64,000 nt of DNA from Bacillota bacterium (GTDB lineage: Bacteria; Bacillota; Clostridia; Oscillospirales; Ruminococcaceae). The translations under genes and the position numbers were made by a program. Shown here one piece after another: positions 11,241-20,069 of this stretch. Position 1 is the first letter of the stretch. Every line of letters starts with the position of its first letter. The notes below the pieces were generated by a model that worked only from the letters and a program-made list of their open reading frames with translations, had not been told where the DNA came from and searched no databases. The DNA lies in assembly GCA_023431215.1 (NCBI GenBank), contig JAEYXR010000052.1, positions 1 to 64,000 on the forward strand, given 5' to 3'.

Positions 11241-11735
11241 ATGGATGAAATTCGACGCTGGGTTTTTACCATCTGCTGTGGCGCCTTGGTTTGCGGAATC
11301 ATTTCCATATTAATTCCATCCAAGTCATATCAAAAAATCATGAGCCTGCTGCTGGGTTTGTTTTTGCTTCTATGCTTTCTTACTCCGGTAAAAATTGATC
11401 TTTCTTCTATTCAATTAAATGCAGAGGATGCTGAAGAACAGAGGCAGAAAGTGGCAGAAGATACTGACCAGCATTTTTTTAGAACAGCTGCAGACAAGTC
11501 GGAGGAAGCAATTAAGGAGATAATTTACAAGCAGTTGGGTCAATATGACATAAACTCAGGGGATGTTCAAATATATATAGAAACAAAGGGCGATGCTGGG
11601 GAGGAAAAAGAACTCATCGTCAGTATACGTCTGCCCCAAAGAATGGAACAGTACCACTCGGTGGTACGCAAAGCTTTGGAATATGAACTTGGCGTTACAG
11701 TTCGGTTGGAATACGCAATGGAGGATACAACATGA
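11241..11735 (+). CDS. spoIIIAF: Stage III sporulation protein AF
   Basis: The 164-aa product has two N-terminal membrane helices (WVFTICCGALVCGIISILI and MSLLLGLFLLLCFLTPV). A soluble ring-building domain follows, with segments GDVQIYIETKG and ELIVSIRLP, consistent with SpoIIIAF. It overlaps spoIIIAG by 4 nt. Confidence 0.88.
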   Translation: MDEIRRWVFTICCGALVCGIISILIPSKSYQKIMSLLLGLFLLLCFLTPVKIDLSSIQLNAEDAEEQRQKVAEDTDQHFFRTAADKSEEAIKEIIYKQLGQYDINSGDVQIYIETKGDAGEEKELIVSIRLPQRMEQYHSVVRKALEYELGVTVRLEYAMEDTT

Positions 11736-12298
11736 AGGAGTCGCTAAAATTGGCATTAGAAAAATATAAGATAAATAAGACGACGTTGCTGTTTATTGCT
11801 GGGCTTGTTGGTATCCTCCTCATTGCCTTGGCCCCAAAGCTCTCTTTTGGTTCTAATTCCAACAATGCTAAAACTTCCACAACCCAGGAACAATCCGCAG
11901 AAGCTTATGCGGCTGCCCTGGAACAAAGGCTTACTTCTATTTTGGGAGATGTAGAGGGAGTTGGTAAGGTTAGGGTGATGGTGACATTAAAAGGAGGATA
12001 CGGATACGACTATGCAAAACAAGAAAAAACAAACAACGACCGTATGGAGGACAGCAAGTCTGCTGATGGCAAAAAAACTCAGGAAAAAAGCGTGACAGAA
12101 GAAACATATATCCTGGTGGATGGGCCCGGCGGAAAGGTACCGCTTATTACTGAGCAGCGGGAGCCGGAGATCAAGGGTGTGGTGGTGGTTTGCAGCGGGG
12201 GAGGCGACCCTCGCGTTGTCATCCAGGTGGTGGATACCGTCAAGGTGGCGCTGAATATCTCTTCCGGTATGATCTCGGTCTCGCAGCTCTCGGCATAG
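11732..12298 (+). CDS. spoIIIAG: Stage III sporulation protein AG
   Basis: The 188-aa protein has one N-terminal membrane helix and a soluble domain. The strongly conserved C-terminal part includes LTSILGDVEGVGKVRVMVTL, PEIKGVVVVCSGGGDPRV and a final VSQLSA. SpoIIIAG forms a large ring in the space between mother cell and forespore in Bacillus. The central insert rich in K/E/D/S (about residues 95-125) varies in the family. Confidence 0.92.
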   Translation: MKESLKLALEKYKINKTTLLFIAGLVGILLIALAPKLSFGSNSNNAKTSTTQEQSAEAYAAALEQRLTSILGDVEGVGKVRVMVTLKGGYGYDYAKQEKTNNDRMEDSKSADGKKTQEKSVTEETYILVDGPGGKVPLITEQREPEIKGVVVVCSGGGDPRVVIQVVDTVKVALNISSGMISVSQLSA

Positions 12299-12346
12299 AG
12301 CTACTAATTTAATAAAATCGGTATAATTATGGGAGGTAATTTTAGA

Positions 12347-12880
12347 ATGAAGATGAATATGATTTTAAGCAAACGCCATATTATCTTATCAGCGCTAATT
12401 CTGGCACTTAGCATTGCAGTATACCTTAATTGGGAGTATGTAAAGACCAATAATGATTTTACAGATACCGATAAGGTTGCAGTCAGCGGAGAAGTAGCAG
12501 GTGAGGGCGCAGAAGAAACAGCAGCCTATGGAGAAGCATATTTTGCAGAGGCCAAGCTAAGCCGTACAAAGTCAAGGGATGAAGCAATTGAAGCCATGAA
12601 ATACATGCTTGCCGATGCATCTTTAACCTCTGAACAAATGGCAGAGCTTACTGCCCAGGCAGCAACCATTGCCAAGAGCATTGAAACCGAAGGCAAGATT
12701 GAGAACCTTGTTAAGGCGCATGGATTTGCCGATTGCATGGTATATCTGGAAGAAGATAAAATTGATGTATTGGTAAAATGCGATGAAATGACCGACAGTG
12801 AAGCTGCCCAGATTAAAGATGTCATTCTTGGAGAGGTAGACCTGCCCTCTGAAAATATTTCTATTATAGAAATCAAATAA
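12347..12880 (+). CDS. spoIIIAH: Stage III sporulation protein AH
   Basis: SpoIIIAH is the mother-cell bitopic protein that pairs with forespore SpoIIQ. The 177-aa product has one membrane helix (HIILSALILALSIAVYL) and a YscJ/FliF-like ring-building domain near the C-terminus, with YLEEDKIDVLVKCDEMTDSE. I use ATG 12347 because GGGAGG (12330-12335) lies about 11 nt upstream. The in-frame ATG at 12329 precedes this site. Last gene of the operon, followed by a terminator. Confidence 0.9.
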   Translation: MKMNMILSKRHIILSALILALSIAVYLNWEYVKTNNDFTDTDKVAVSGEVAGEGAEETAAYGEAYFAEAKLSRTKSRDEAIEAMKYMLADASLTSEQMAELTAQAATIAKSIETEGKIENLVKAHGFADCMVYLEEDKIDVLVKCDEMTDSEAAQIKDVILGEVDLPSENISIIEIK

Positions 12881-12903
12881 TGGTTGTTTCGCTGCAAAAA
12901 CGT

Positions 12904-12945
12904 GGTATAATAACTGCATAGCAGTTATTATACCATTTTGCATTT
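12904..12945 (+). terminator. Terminator of the spoIIIA operon
   Basis: A 14-bp perfect stem (GGTATAATAACTGC, loop ATA, complement at 12921-12934) is followed by a T-rich stretch ATTTTGCATTTTT. Confidence 0.85.
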
Positions 12946-13156
12946 TTAGCAAGTGGAGTTGTTACAATTTTACCGTGTAAACATAGTAAAATCCGGTGAC
13001 ATGTTTTATGTGCACCGGTATATACAACACGGCAATCTGTCTATATGCGCATAAACTTTATGCATTAACAGTTTGGCGTGTTTAACGCTTAACGTTTTTT
13101 ACCTGTATGTAGAAATGCATGGTTTTACAAACAATTACTTCTGGGAGGTCTTCAAT

Positions 13157-13528
13157 ATGCAGGAAAATCAAATGAATCAAAGATTTGGCGGAAGCCTTAA
13201 AATCTCTCATGATGTGGTAGCATCTATTGCAGAGTATGCAGTCACCGAAATAGAAGGGGTTGCATCTTTGGCACCGGTTGTTGCAACCAACTTAAGCTGG
13301 TTTTTAGAGAAGCAAACAGTAAAGCCTATTTCTATTCAGCTTAATGAGGGTGTGGCCAGCATTGATATCCGAATTTATGTCAACAACGGTGTGAAAATTC
13401 CGGAGCTTGCCAAAAAATTGCAATTGGCAGTAAAAGAGTCTGTTCAGAACATGACCGGTATCATTGTTTCTAAAGTGAACCTTCACATCGCAGGAGTGGC
13501 CTTTGCTGAAGAGACTGCGGCTATTTAA
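13157..13528 (+). CDS. Asp23/Gls24 family envelope stress response protein
   Basis: The 123-aa product carries the Asp23 signature GSLKISHDVVASIAEYAVTE followed by GVASL. A second half has VNNGVKIPELAKKLQLAVKE and NMTGIIVSKVNLHIAGVAF. In many Firmicutes a copy of this family (YqhY in Bacillus) sits between accBC or spoIIIA and nusB, as here. Function is poorly defined; it has been tied to envelope or acetyl-CoA carboxylase homeostasis. Start ATG 13157 has a GGGAGG site. A hairpin with an inverted CCGGTG repeat (about 12992-13018) lies in the 200-nt leader. Confidence 0.88.
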   Translation: MQENQMNQRFGGSLKISHDVVASIAEYAVTEIEGVASLAPVVATNLSWFLEKQTVKPISIQLNEGVASIDIRIYVNNGVKIPELAKKLQLAVKESVQNMTGIIVSKVNLHIAGVAFAEETAAI

Positions 13529-13573
13529 AAACAACAAACCCTCCTTGAGACACAGGGGGGTATTTGTTTTGTC
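13526..13573 (+). terminator. Weak terminator or attenuator between asp23-like gene and nusB
   Basis: AAACAACAAACCCTCC pairs imperfectly with GGGGGGTATTTGTTTT, giving a G+C-rich stem flanked by A/T. It is close to nusB, so it may only partly stop transcription. Confidence 0.5.
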
Positions 13574-13615
13574 AGAAATAAAATTATTAAGTATTTACCA
13601 CCTTTGGAGGAACCT

Positions 13616-14023
13616 ATGACCAGAAGAGATGCCCGTGAGCAAGCATTTATGCTTATTTTTGAAATGATTTTTCATGATGATCCGGTAGAAGATATTATCC
13701 GAGATGCCACTTTGTGCCGTGATCTTATTGTTGATGATTATGCGACTGCCGTAGCTTGTGCAGTACGCAATAACCGTGAGGCTATTGATGCTACCATTGA
13801 AGCCTTCTCTTCAAAATGGAAGTTAAGCCGTATACCAAAGGTTACAGTTTCCATCTTGCGACTGGCGGTGTGCGAGATGAATTATATGGAGGGCATACCG
13901 GTGGGCGCAGCTATTAACGAGGCTGTTGAACTGGCCAAAAAATATGGTGGCGAAGAGGATGCCTCTTTTGTCAACGGAGTTTTGGGCGGTATTGCACGCA
14001 GTGCCGGAGGCGAGGCAAAATGA
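13616..14023 (+). CDS. nusB: Transcription antitermination factor NusB
   Basis: The 135-aa all-helical protein begins TRRDAREQAFMLIFEM and ends with the family block AINEAVELAKKYGGEEDASFVNGVLG. NusB joins NusE on boxA RNA for rRNA antitermination. The ATG at 13616 follows a TTTGGAGGA site. The last codons overlap the next gene (ATGA-type overlap at 14020-14023), so the two are translationally coupled. Confidence 0.93.
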   Translation: MTRRDAREQAFMLIFEMIFHDDPVEDIIRDATLCRDLIVDDYATAVACAVRNNREAIDATIEAFSSKWKLSRIPKVTVSILRLAVCEMNYMEGIPVGAAINEAVELAKKYGGEEDASFVNGVLGGIARSAGGEAK

Positions 14024-14955
14024 AGACCTATTTGGGTCTTGATACCAGCAATTATACAACTTCAGCCGCATATTATTGTCCCGAGAGCAACACCCTGTGC
14101 CAAAACAAAAAACTGCTTCCGGTTAAAGAGGGAGAGTTGGGATTGCGGCAGAGTGATGCTCTTTTTCATCATGTGCGTCAGTTGTCACCCATCATACAAG
14201 ACCTATGGAATAATAACCAAGGAGAAATTGCTGCTGTTTGTGTATCGGACAAGCCGCGCAATGTCGAGGGTTCTTATATGCCTTGTTTTTTGGCAGGTAA
14301 GCTGGTGGCAGAGGCGGCTGGGACACTGATGCATGTTCCTGTTTATTATGTGTCTCATCAGGAAGGGCATATCATGGCTGCCTTATATTCAGCAGAAAAG
14401 CTGGAATACAGGCATCAGGAGTTTCTTGCTTTTCATGTATCTGGCGGCACTTTTGAGGTGTTGCATGTACGTCCGTCAACAGAACGCATTATTGAAGCTA
14501 CTATTTTGGCACATACGTTAGATATTAGCGCAGGACAGCTCATTGATCGTGTAGGCCAGCTGCTTGGGTTGGGTTTTCCTGCAGGGCCTGCACTGGAAAA
14601 GCTTGCAGCACAAGGCAAATGCATTCAAAGGAGAAAGCCTGTTTTAAAGAACGGCTGCTGTTGTCTCTCTGGTTTTGAGAATATAGCAATGCGACTAAAA
14701 GAACAGGGGTGTACATCGGAAGATATTTGCCGTACTGTTTTAGAGCATATAGCACAGGTGCTTATTGCAATGACCGACTATGCTCTACAGACAGCGGGTA
14801 ATTTACCGCTGGTGTATTCCGGAGGGGTAATGGCCAATACCTATCTGAAAGAACAATTGGCACATCAGTATCAATGTGCATTTGCAGAGCCGGTTTACTC
14901 CGCTGATAATGCGTGCGGAACCGCATTGTTGGGATGGCTTTTGGATAATCGGTAA
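14020..14955 (+). CDS. TsaD/Kae1-like (peptidase M22 family) protein of unknown function
   Basis: The 311-aa protein has the ASKHA-type nucleotide-binding fold of the TsaD/Kae1/YgjD group: MKTYLGLDTSNYTTS (phosphate 1), VPVYYVSHQEGHIMAAL (metal-binding H-x-x-x-H), FHVSGGTFEVL (phosphate 2) and VYSGGVMANTYLKE (adenosine). It is shorter than and clearly distinct from TsaD proper. In Clostridia this version is typically found between nusB and xseA, as here. It may be a second Kae1-like protein with a separate role; activity is not known to me. There is no tsaB or tsaE next to it. Confidence 0.75.
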   Translation: MKTYLGLDTSNYTTSAAYYCPESNTLCQNKKLLPVKEGELGLRQSDALFHHVRQLSPIIQDLWNNNQGEIAAVCVSDKPRNVEGSYMPCFLAGKLVAEAAGTLMHVPVYYVSHQEGHIMAALYSAEKLEYRHQEFLAFHVSGGTFEVLHVRPSTERIIEATILAHTLDISAGQLIDRVGQLLGLGFPAGPALEKLAAQGKCIQRRKPVLKNGCCCLSGFENIAMRLKEQGCTSEDICRTVLEHIAQVLIAMTDYALQTAGNLPLVYSGGVMANTYLKEQLAHQYQCAFAEPVYSADNACGTALLGWLLDNR

Positions 14956-14963
14956 AAAGTATC

Positions 14964-16217
14964 ATGAAAGCAGGTGAGATGGTGGCAGGAGGATATCAGA
15001 CAATTGTAACAGCATCTCAGCTATGTCGTTATGTAAAAGCACTATTAGAGGAGCAAAAAAACCTTTCCGACCTTATGGTGAAAGGTGAACTCAGCAACGT
15101 TTCATATCGTTCTTCGTTAGGGCATTTGTACTTTTCACTGCGGGATGGGGAAGCAGTAATTCGTTGTGTTATGTTTAGCAGATATGCCTCTGCATTACAG
15201 CAGTTGCCACAAGAAGGATGCCTTGCTGTGGTTCGCGGAAATGTTTCGTTTTATGAAAGAGACGGCTCTGTTCAAATAATTGCATATGATTTACAAGAGC
15301 TTGGGGATACCGGAAAAGCGCAAAAAAATTTAGAAGATTTAAAAAAGCAGTTGATATCCGAAGGCTTGTTCAGTCAATCTCATAAAAGACCGATACCACA
15401 AAACCCTCGGGCGGTTGCTGTCATCACTTCTCCCGACGGTGCTGCACTACACGATATTACGCAAACCTTTGCTGCCAGAAATCCATTGGTAAAGCTGATT
15501 GTCTATCCTGCGGTGATGCAGGGATTGCAGGCACCGTCATCTATCATCAAAGCGTTGGAAACTGCAAGCGAAGAGGGAAACTGTCAGTCTGTCATTATTG
15601 CACGGGGCGGCGGCTCCAGCGAGGATTTATCTGCTTTTAATCAGGAAGCACTGGTAAGAGCAGCATATGCCTGCCCCATGCCCCTAATTTCGGCAGTGGG
15701 ACATGAGGTGGACTTCACCTTGTTGGATTACGCAGCAGATGCCAGAGCATCAACACCAACAGGAGCATGCCTGCTGGCTACACAGGACTTTAGCATATTG
15801 CGGCGCAAGATACAAGAATATCCGGCGACCTTATACCGCCTATTAACTGTAAAGTTAAATAGCTTAACAGAAGAAAATCGTAGATTATGCAGACTTCTGG
15901 AAGCAAAAAGTCCTGGGGATAAGCTGAAAAAAAATAGACAAAGACTGGAATATTTGTTAAAATTATTGGTAGATGCGCAATATGCAAAAATTCGAGATTT
16001 GGAGCGGCAAAATCACCTTGCCTTAACCCGTTTGGAGCTGTTAAATCCTGCGGCTTTGATGCTGCGCGGGTATTCCATTACACAAAAAGACAGACAGGTC
16101 ATTACTTCTGTTAAGCAGCTAAGTGTTGGTGACCAGATGATAACCCTGGTGGAGGATGGCAGCATAGAATCCACTGTAGTAGAGATAAAGAAGAAAGGCG
16201 CCAATCAGTATGAATGA
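14964..16217 (+). CDS. xseA: Exodeoxyribonuclease VII large subunit
   Basis: The 417-aa product has the N-terminal OB fold (LMVKGELSNVSYRSSLGHLY), the catalytic domain with AVITSPDGAALHDI, IIARGGGSSEDLSAFN and ISAVGHEVDFTLLDYAAD, and a long coiled-coil C-terminus. ExoVII degrades single-stranded DNA. Starts at ATG 14964, ATG 14979 and GTG 14982 are all possible; none has a clearly superior site. It overlaps xseB by 8 nt. Confidence 0.93.
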   Translation: MKAGEMVAGGYQTIVTASQLCRYVKALLEEQKNLSDLMVKGELSNVSYRSSLGHLYFSLRDGEAVIRCVMFSRYASALQQLPQEGCLAVVRGNVSFYERDGSVQIIAYDLQELGDTGKAQKNLEDLKKQLISEGLFSQSHKRPIPQNPRAVAVITSPDGAALHDITQTFAARNPLVKLIVYPAVMQGLQAPSSIIKALETASEEGNCQSVIIARGGGSSEDLSAFNQEALVRAAYACPMPLISAVGHEVDFTLLDYAADARASTPTGACLLATQDFSILRRKIQEYPATLYRLLTVKLNSLTEENRRLCRLLEAKSPGDKLKKNRQRLEYLLKLLVDAQYAKIRDLERQNHLALTRLELLNPAALMLRGYSITQKDRQVITSVKQLSVGDQMITLVEDGSIESTVVEIKKKGANQYE

Positions 16218-16416
16218 TTATAAAAGCGTTGAGGCCAAGCTTTCCCGCTTAGAAGATATTATTTCTGTTCTGGAAAACCCCGATACAGCATTGGAAGATT
16301 CTCTTAGTTTGTTTGAAGAAGGTATTAAACTATCGGCGGAATGTAAGGATCAGCTGGAACAGGCAAGACAAATTGTTGAGGTGCGAAAACCAGGAGCAAA
16401 TACGAACATGGGGTAG
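16210..16416 (+). CDS. xseB: Exodeoxyribonuclease VII small subunit
   Basis: The 68-aa helical protein shows the XseB signature KLSRLEDIISVLENPDTALE followed by SLSLFEEGIKLSAEC. It binds the long XseA helices. The start overlaps the end of xseA, indicating coupled translation. Confidence 0.92.
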   Translation: MNDYKSVEAKLSRLEDIISVLENPDTALEDSLSLFEEGIKLSAECKDQLEQARQIVEVRKPGANTNMG

Positions 16417-16423
16417 TTTAAAA

Positions 16424-17308
16424 ATGACTGAATATAAAAAGAAGTTTGAATGCTATTATGAAATGATAGAGCAGGCAATTGATGAAGTGTTGCCCATAAG
16501 CGACGTTCCATTCCGTACGGTGTTGGAAGCAATGAACTATAGCCTTGCCGGTGGCGGTAAACGGATACGTGCAGTAATGATTCTGGCTTTTCACGAATTA
16601 TGCGGCGGTAACCCAAAGGATGTATTGCCTTTTGCATGCGCTATAGAGATGATTCACGCATATTCTCTTATTCATGATGATTTGCCCTGTATGGATGATG
16701 ATGTAATGCGCAGAGGAAAACCCTCCTGCCATGTTCAGTTTGGGGAAGCAATGGCATTGCTGGCAGGAGACGGCCTGCTTACCCACGCGTTTTCTACGGC
16801 TTTGGGAGCTAATATTGCACCAGAGCGTATACTGCGTGCGGTTAGAGAAATGTCTGTTGCTGCCGGTGCTGAAGGAATGCTTGGCGGCCAAATAATTGAT
16901 ATTGAAAATGAAGGTAAGGAATTGGAACCTGACCTGCTAAATACACTGCACCTGATGAAAACCGGTGCTTTAATTCGTGTAAGTGCCAAGATAGGCTGCA
17001 TTACCGCCGGTGCTGACGAGGAAGTCATTCAAAAAGCAGATTGTTTTGCACGTTGTGTTGGACTGGCATTTCAGATTGTTGATGACATTTTGGATGTTAC
17101 CTCCACCCCGGATAAACTGGGCAAACCTATTGGCAGCGACAAAGAAAACCAAAAAACTACTTTTGCTACCCTTTATGGTGTCCATCGCTCCAGAGAGATT
17201 GTAGGCGAACTGCAAGCTGAAGCTTGCAATGCCATATCGGGGACGGTGCTGGATCAAAATTCTTTTTTGCGGCAGCTAGCTCAGGCATTAACCGACCGGA
17301 AATCTTAA
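16424..17308 (+). CDS. ispA: Polyprenyl (farnesyl/geranylgeranyl) diphosphate synthase
   Basis: The enzyme condenses isopentenyl diphosphate with allylic diphosphates. The 294-aa product contains the first Asp-rich motif HDDLPCMDDDVMRRGKPSCH, the lysine segment AGGGKRIRAVM and the second Asp-rich motif QIVDDILDVT. Residues before the first motif are small/aromatic as in short-chain synthases, which suggests C15 product, but chain length is not certain. The start is ATG 16424 (start of MTEYKKKF); the longer frame from 16313 overlaps xseB in another frame and is not used. Order xseA-xseB-ispA is conserved in Firmicutes. Confidence 0.92.
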   Translation: MTEYKKKFECYYEMIEQAIDEVLPISDVPFRTVLEAMNYSLAGGGKRIRAVMILAFHELCGGNPKDVLPFACAIEMIHAYSLIHDDLPCMDDDVMRRGKPSCHVQFGEAMALLAGDGLLTHAFSTALGANIAPERILRAVREMSVAAGAEGMLGGQIIDIENEGKELEPDLLNTLHLMKTGALIRVSAKIGCITAGADEEVIQKADCFARCVGLAFQIVDDILDVTSTPDKLGKPIGSDKENQKTTFATLYGVHRSREIVGELQAEACNAISGTVLDQNSFLRQLAQALTDRKS

Positions 17309-17325
17309 ACAGGGAGAACTGCTTC

Positions 17326-17832
17326 ATGAATAATTTTGGCTGCATGATTATAAGCAATCACATTATCAATGTAGGCTTTGTAGCTTGGGCCTCTGCTCAA
17401 ATGATAAAAACTCTTCTTACCTTTCTCAAATTTAAAGAATTTCGTGCTGAAAGACTGGTTGGTGCAGGCGGGATGCCAAGCTCCCACTCTGCACTGGTTT
17501 GCTCCCTCACTGTAGCAATAGCCCAAAGCGAAGGTTATGGGTCTCCACTTTTTGCCCTTTCTTTGTTTTTTGCAACAATTGTAATGTACGATGCCATGGG
17601 TGTTCGCAGGGCTGCGGGGGAGCAGGCAAAGGTGCTGAATAAGATGATGTTCAGTTTTAAAGACATCAGCAAAATTTTTCAGTTTTTAGATGAAGAGATA
17701 GACGAAGAACTGGAAGCAAATACTGAAAATATTACAAAGCACAAAGAATTGAAAGAATTTTTGGGACATACCCCTTTAGAAGTGCTTGGCGGAGCATTGC
17801 TGGGTGTGCTGGTAGCTTCCATCATGCAATAA
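17326..17832 (+). CDS. Divergent PAP2 family (DUF212, YuiD-like) membrane protein
   Basis: The 168-aa protein has membrane helices around a conserved core, GGMPSSHSALVCSLTVAIA, resembling the PSxSH motif of PAP2 phosphatases. Next comes YDAMGVRRAAGEQA, typical of the DUF212/YuiD group. A C-terminal GHTPLEVLGGALLG segment completes the family pattern. Phosphatase activity on a lipid is possible but undemonstrated. Start ATG 17326 follows AGGGAGA. Confidence 0.85.
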   Translation: MNNFGCMIISNHIINVGFVAWASAQMIKTLLTFLKFKEFRAERLVGAGGMPSSHSALVCSLTVAIAQSEGYGSPLFALSLFFATIVMYDAMGVRRAAGEQAKVLNKMMFSFKDISKIFQFLDEEIDEELEANTENITKHKELKEFLGHTPLEVLGGALLGVLVASIMQ

Positions 17833-17859
17833 TATATAAATCAAGGAGCAACTTATATT

Positions 17860-18663
17860 GTGAAAAAACGACTGGATGCTGCAGTAGTGGACTTAGGTTT
17901 AATTTCAGGCAGGGATAAAGCCAAAGGTATCATTATGGCGGGACAGGTTTATGTAAACAATCAAAAAGCAGATAAACCCGGACAAATGGTAGATGACTCT
18001 GATGAAATACAAGTCAGGGGAGAAACCCTGCGTTATGTCAGCCGCGGCGGGCTGAAATTAGAAAAGTCAATGAATACTTTTGGACTTTCTCTGGATGGCT
18101 TGATTTGTGCTGACATTGGCGCTTCAACAGGTGGATTTACTGATTGTATGCTGCAAAATGGTGCAGCAAGGGTGTATGCCATTGATGTAGGCTATGGACA
18201 ACTGGCATGGAAACTAAGGTGTGACGACCGTGTGGTTAATTTGGAGCGTACCAACATCCGGTATGTAACCAAAGAACAGATTCCTGATCCGTTAGACTTT
18301 ATTTCTATTGATGTGTCCTTTATTTCCCTTTCTTTGGTGCTGCCGGTGGCCTATGACCTATTAAAAGACAATTGTAAAGTTACTTGCCTTGTCAAGCCTC
18401 AATTTGAGGCAGGACGTGAAAATGTAGGAAAAAAAGGTGTTGTTCGAGATCCTGCCATACACAAAATGGTAATATCTAAAGTGTTAGAAGCTGCAGCACA
18501 AATTGGCTTTTCTGCCAAGGGGCTCACATATTCTCCGGTAAAGGGACCGGAGGGAAATATTGAGTATTTGCTACTTTTGGAAAAATCAAACGATGTTTCT
18601 TGTATAACAGCAGATGATGCAGATAAGGTTGTAGCACTATCCCACGGTGAGCTGGATCAATAA
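17860..18663 (+). CDS. tlyA: TlyA family rRNA 2'-O-methyltransferase
   Basis: The 267-aa protein has an N-terminal S4 RNA-binding domain (KKRLDAAVVDLGLISGRDKA) followed by an FtsJ-type Rossmann fold with SAM motif ADIGASTGGFTDC. TlyA proteins 2'-O-methylate cytidines of 16S and/or 23S rRNA. Despite the name hemolysin seen in databases, no toxin role is implied. The GTG start has an AAGGAG site (17843-17848). The tlyA-nadK-argR-recN order is widespread in Firmicutes. Confidence 0.92.
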   Translation: MKKRLDAAVVDLGLISGRDKAKGIIMAGQVYVNNQKADKPGQMVDDSDEIQVRGETLRYVSRGGLKLEKSMNTFGLSLDGLICADIGASTGGFTDCMLQNGAARVYAIDVGYGQLAWKLRCDDRVVNLERTNIRYVTKEQIPDPLDFISIDVSFISLSLVLPVAYDLLKDNCKVTCLVKPQFEAGRENVGKKGVVRDPAIHKMVISKVLEAAAQIGFSAKGLTYSPVKGPEGNIEYLLLLEKSNDVSCITADDADKVVALSHGELDQ

Positions 18664-18679
18664 TTAAGGAGATAGTACC

Positions 18680-19546
18680 ATGCGCATTTTGTTAGCGCCG
18701 AATTTTACGCGAGACAAAACTGCCGATATGCTGCCTAAAATATGCCATACATTGTATCACGCAGGTGTTTCTGTCGGCATGGTGCCCCGGGGCAGCACAA
18801 AGGAGCATTCTTTGGAGCTTTGCAAGGGTGCTGAACCTGAAATTTATAGCAATATGGAAGAAGCAGTAGAGCAGTATGACTGCATACTTTCTGTGGGCGG
18901 AGACGGCACCATGATTCATAATGCTTATTACAGTGCCAAGTACAAAAAGCCCTTGGCAGGAGTAAATGCGGGTAAGCTTGGTTTTTTATGCCAGATAGAA
19001 CCGGAAAACCTTACTGCAAGCTTAAAGCTTATTACAGATAAACGCTATCAGTGCGAAAAACGTATGGCCTTGCGAGCGAGTTTTAAAGGGCAGGAAATTC
19101 CTGCAATGGACTTTGCAATTAATGATATTGTGGTATCTAAAACACCCCAGAGCAATATTGTGGATTTTGAAATTTACTGTAACGGAAAACTAATTGATCG
19201 CTACCGTGCAGACGGCATCATTTATTCCACCCCAACAGGTTGTACCGCCTATTCGCTTTCGGCCGGAGGTCCGCTGCTGGATCCTGTGTTGGATGCTATT
19301 TTGGTGGTTCCGCTTTGCCCTCATTCCCTTGGAATACGTCCCATTGTTTTTTCGGCCAGTAACCAGCTTTCTATTCGCTGTCCTGACTCGCAGCTGATGC
19401 TGGTGGGCGATGGACAAAAGAAAGTCATGCTGGAGCCCGGTACATTAATTACCATTGAAAAATCACCATTGGAAGCAAAATTCATTACGTTTAGAAACAC
19501 TGAATTTTTTGAAATACTGACTGCTAAATTTAAACAGAGAGGATAA
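18680..19546 (+). CDS. nadK: NAD kinase
   Basis: NAD kinase makes NADP+ from NAD+ and ATP. The 288-aa protein has the catalytic GGDGT motif (LSVGGDGTMIHN), the VNAGKLGFL segment and the C-terminal glycine-rich PTGCTAYSLSAGGPLLDP block. The start has a TTAAGGAGA site. It lies between tlyA and argR with short spacers. Confidence 0.95.
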   Translation: MRILLAPNFTRDKTADMLPKICHTLYHAGVSVGMVPRGSTKEHSLELCKGAEPEIYSNMEEAVEQYDCILSVGGDGTMIHNAYYSAKYKKPLAGVNAGKLGFLCQIEPENLTASLKLITDKRYQCEKRMALRASFKGQEIPAMDFAINDIVVSKTPQSNIVDFEIYCNGKLIDRYRADGIIYSTPTGCTAYSLSAGGPLLDPVLDAILVVPLCPHSLGIRPIVFSASNQLSIRCPDSQLMLVGDGQKKVMLEPGTLITIEKSPLEAKFITFRNTEFFEILTAKFKQRG

Positions 19547-19551
19547 GGGAC

Positions 19552-20013
19552 ATGAAGTCGAAGCGGCATAGTAAGATCTTAGAGATTATTGACTCCCATA
19601 TCATTACAACCCAGGAGGAATTGCAATCTTACCTGGAGGCCGAAGGTATTACTGCAACCCAAGCCACTATTTCCCGGGACATAAAAGAACTGAGGTTAAT
19701 TAAAACACTGTCACCCACAGGAAGCTATTATTATACGGTAACACCGGAAAAGACCTCCAATGAGCTTCCGGTAAATATCAACTCAGTGTTTATGGAATCA
19801 ATTCGCACAGTGGATTACGCTGGTAACTTTGTAGTAATTAAGTGCTATACCGGTATGGCCAACGCCGTATGCGCAACCATTGATACCGGCAGCTGGAATG
19901 GGCTGATTGGTTCCCTTGCGGGGGACGATACCATTTTTCTCCTTATGCGGAATGAGCATTGCGCTCAGGAGTTTTGTGTCTATATTCGCGGCGTTGTAGA
20001 AAGCCGCCGATAA
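19552..20013 (+). CDS. argR: Arginine repressor ArgR/AhrC
   Basis: The 153-aa protein has the winged-helix N-terminal domain (ATQATISRDIKELRLIK) and the C-terminal hexamerisation/arginine-binding domain (GMANAVCATIDTGSWNGLIG followed by GSLAGDDTIFLLM). It controls arginine metabolism genes. No arg genes are in the window; its position before recN is the usual one. Confidence 0.93.
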   Translation: MKSKRHSKILEIIDSHIITTQEELQSYLEAEGITATQATISRDIKELRLIKTLSPTGSYYYTVTPEKTSNELPVNINSVFMESIRTVDYAGNFVVIKCYTGMANAVCATIDTGSWNGLIGSLAGDDTIFLLMRNEHCAQEFCVYIRGVVESRR

Positions 20014-20069
20014 ATAAGACTGCAACAGACGTAATTGTCGTTAGCATCAGTGCAGGATGGTGTTTGGAT

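Noticed and set aside
17860..18663. Hemolysin (name often given to TlyA)
   Set aside because: The S4 plus FtsJ-type SAM domains identify an rRNA methyltransferase; there is no pore-forming feature.
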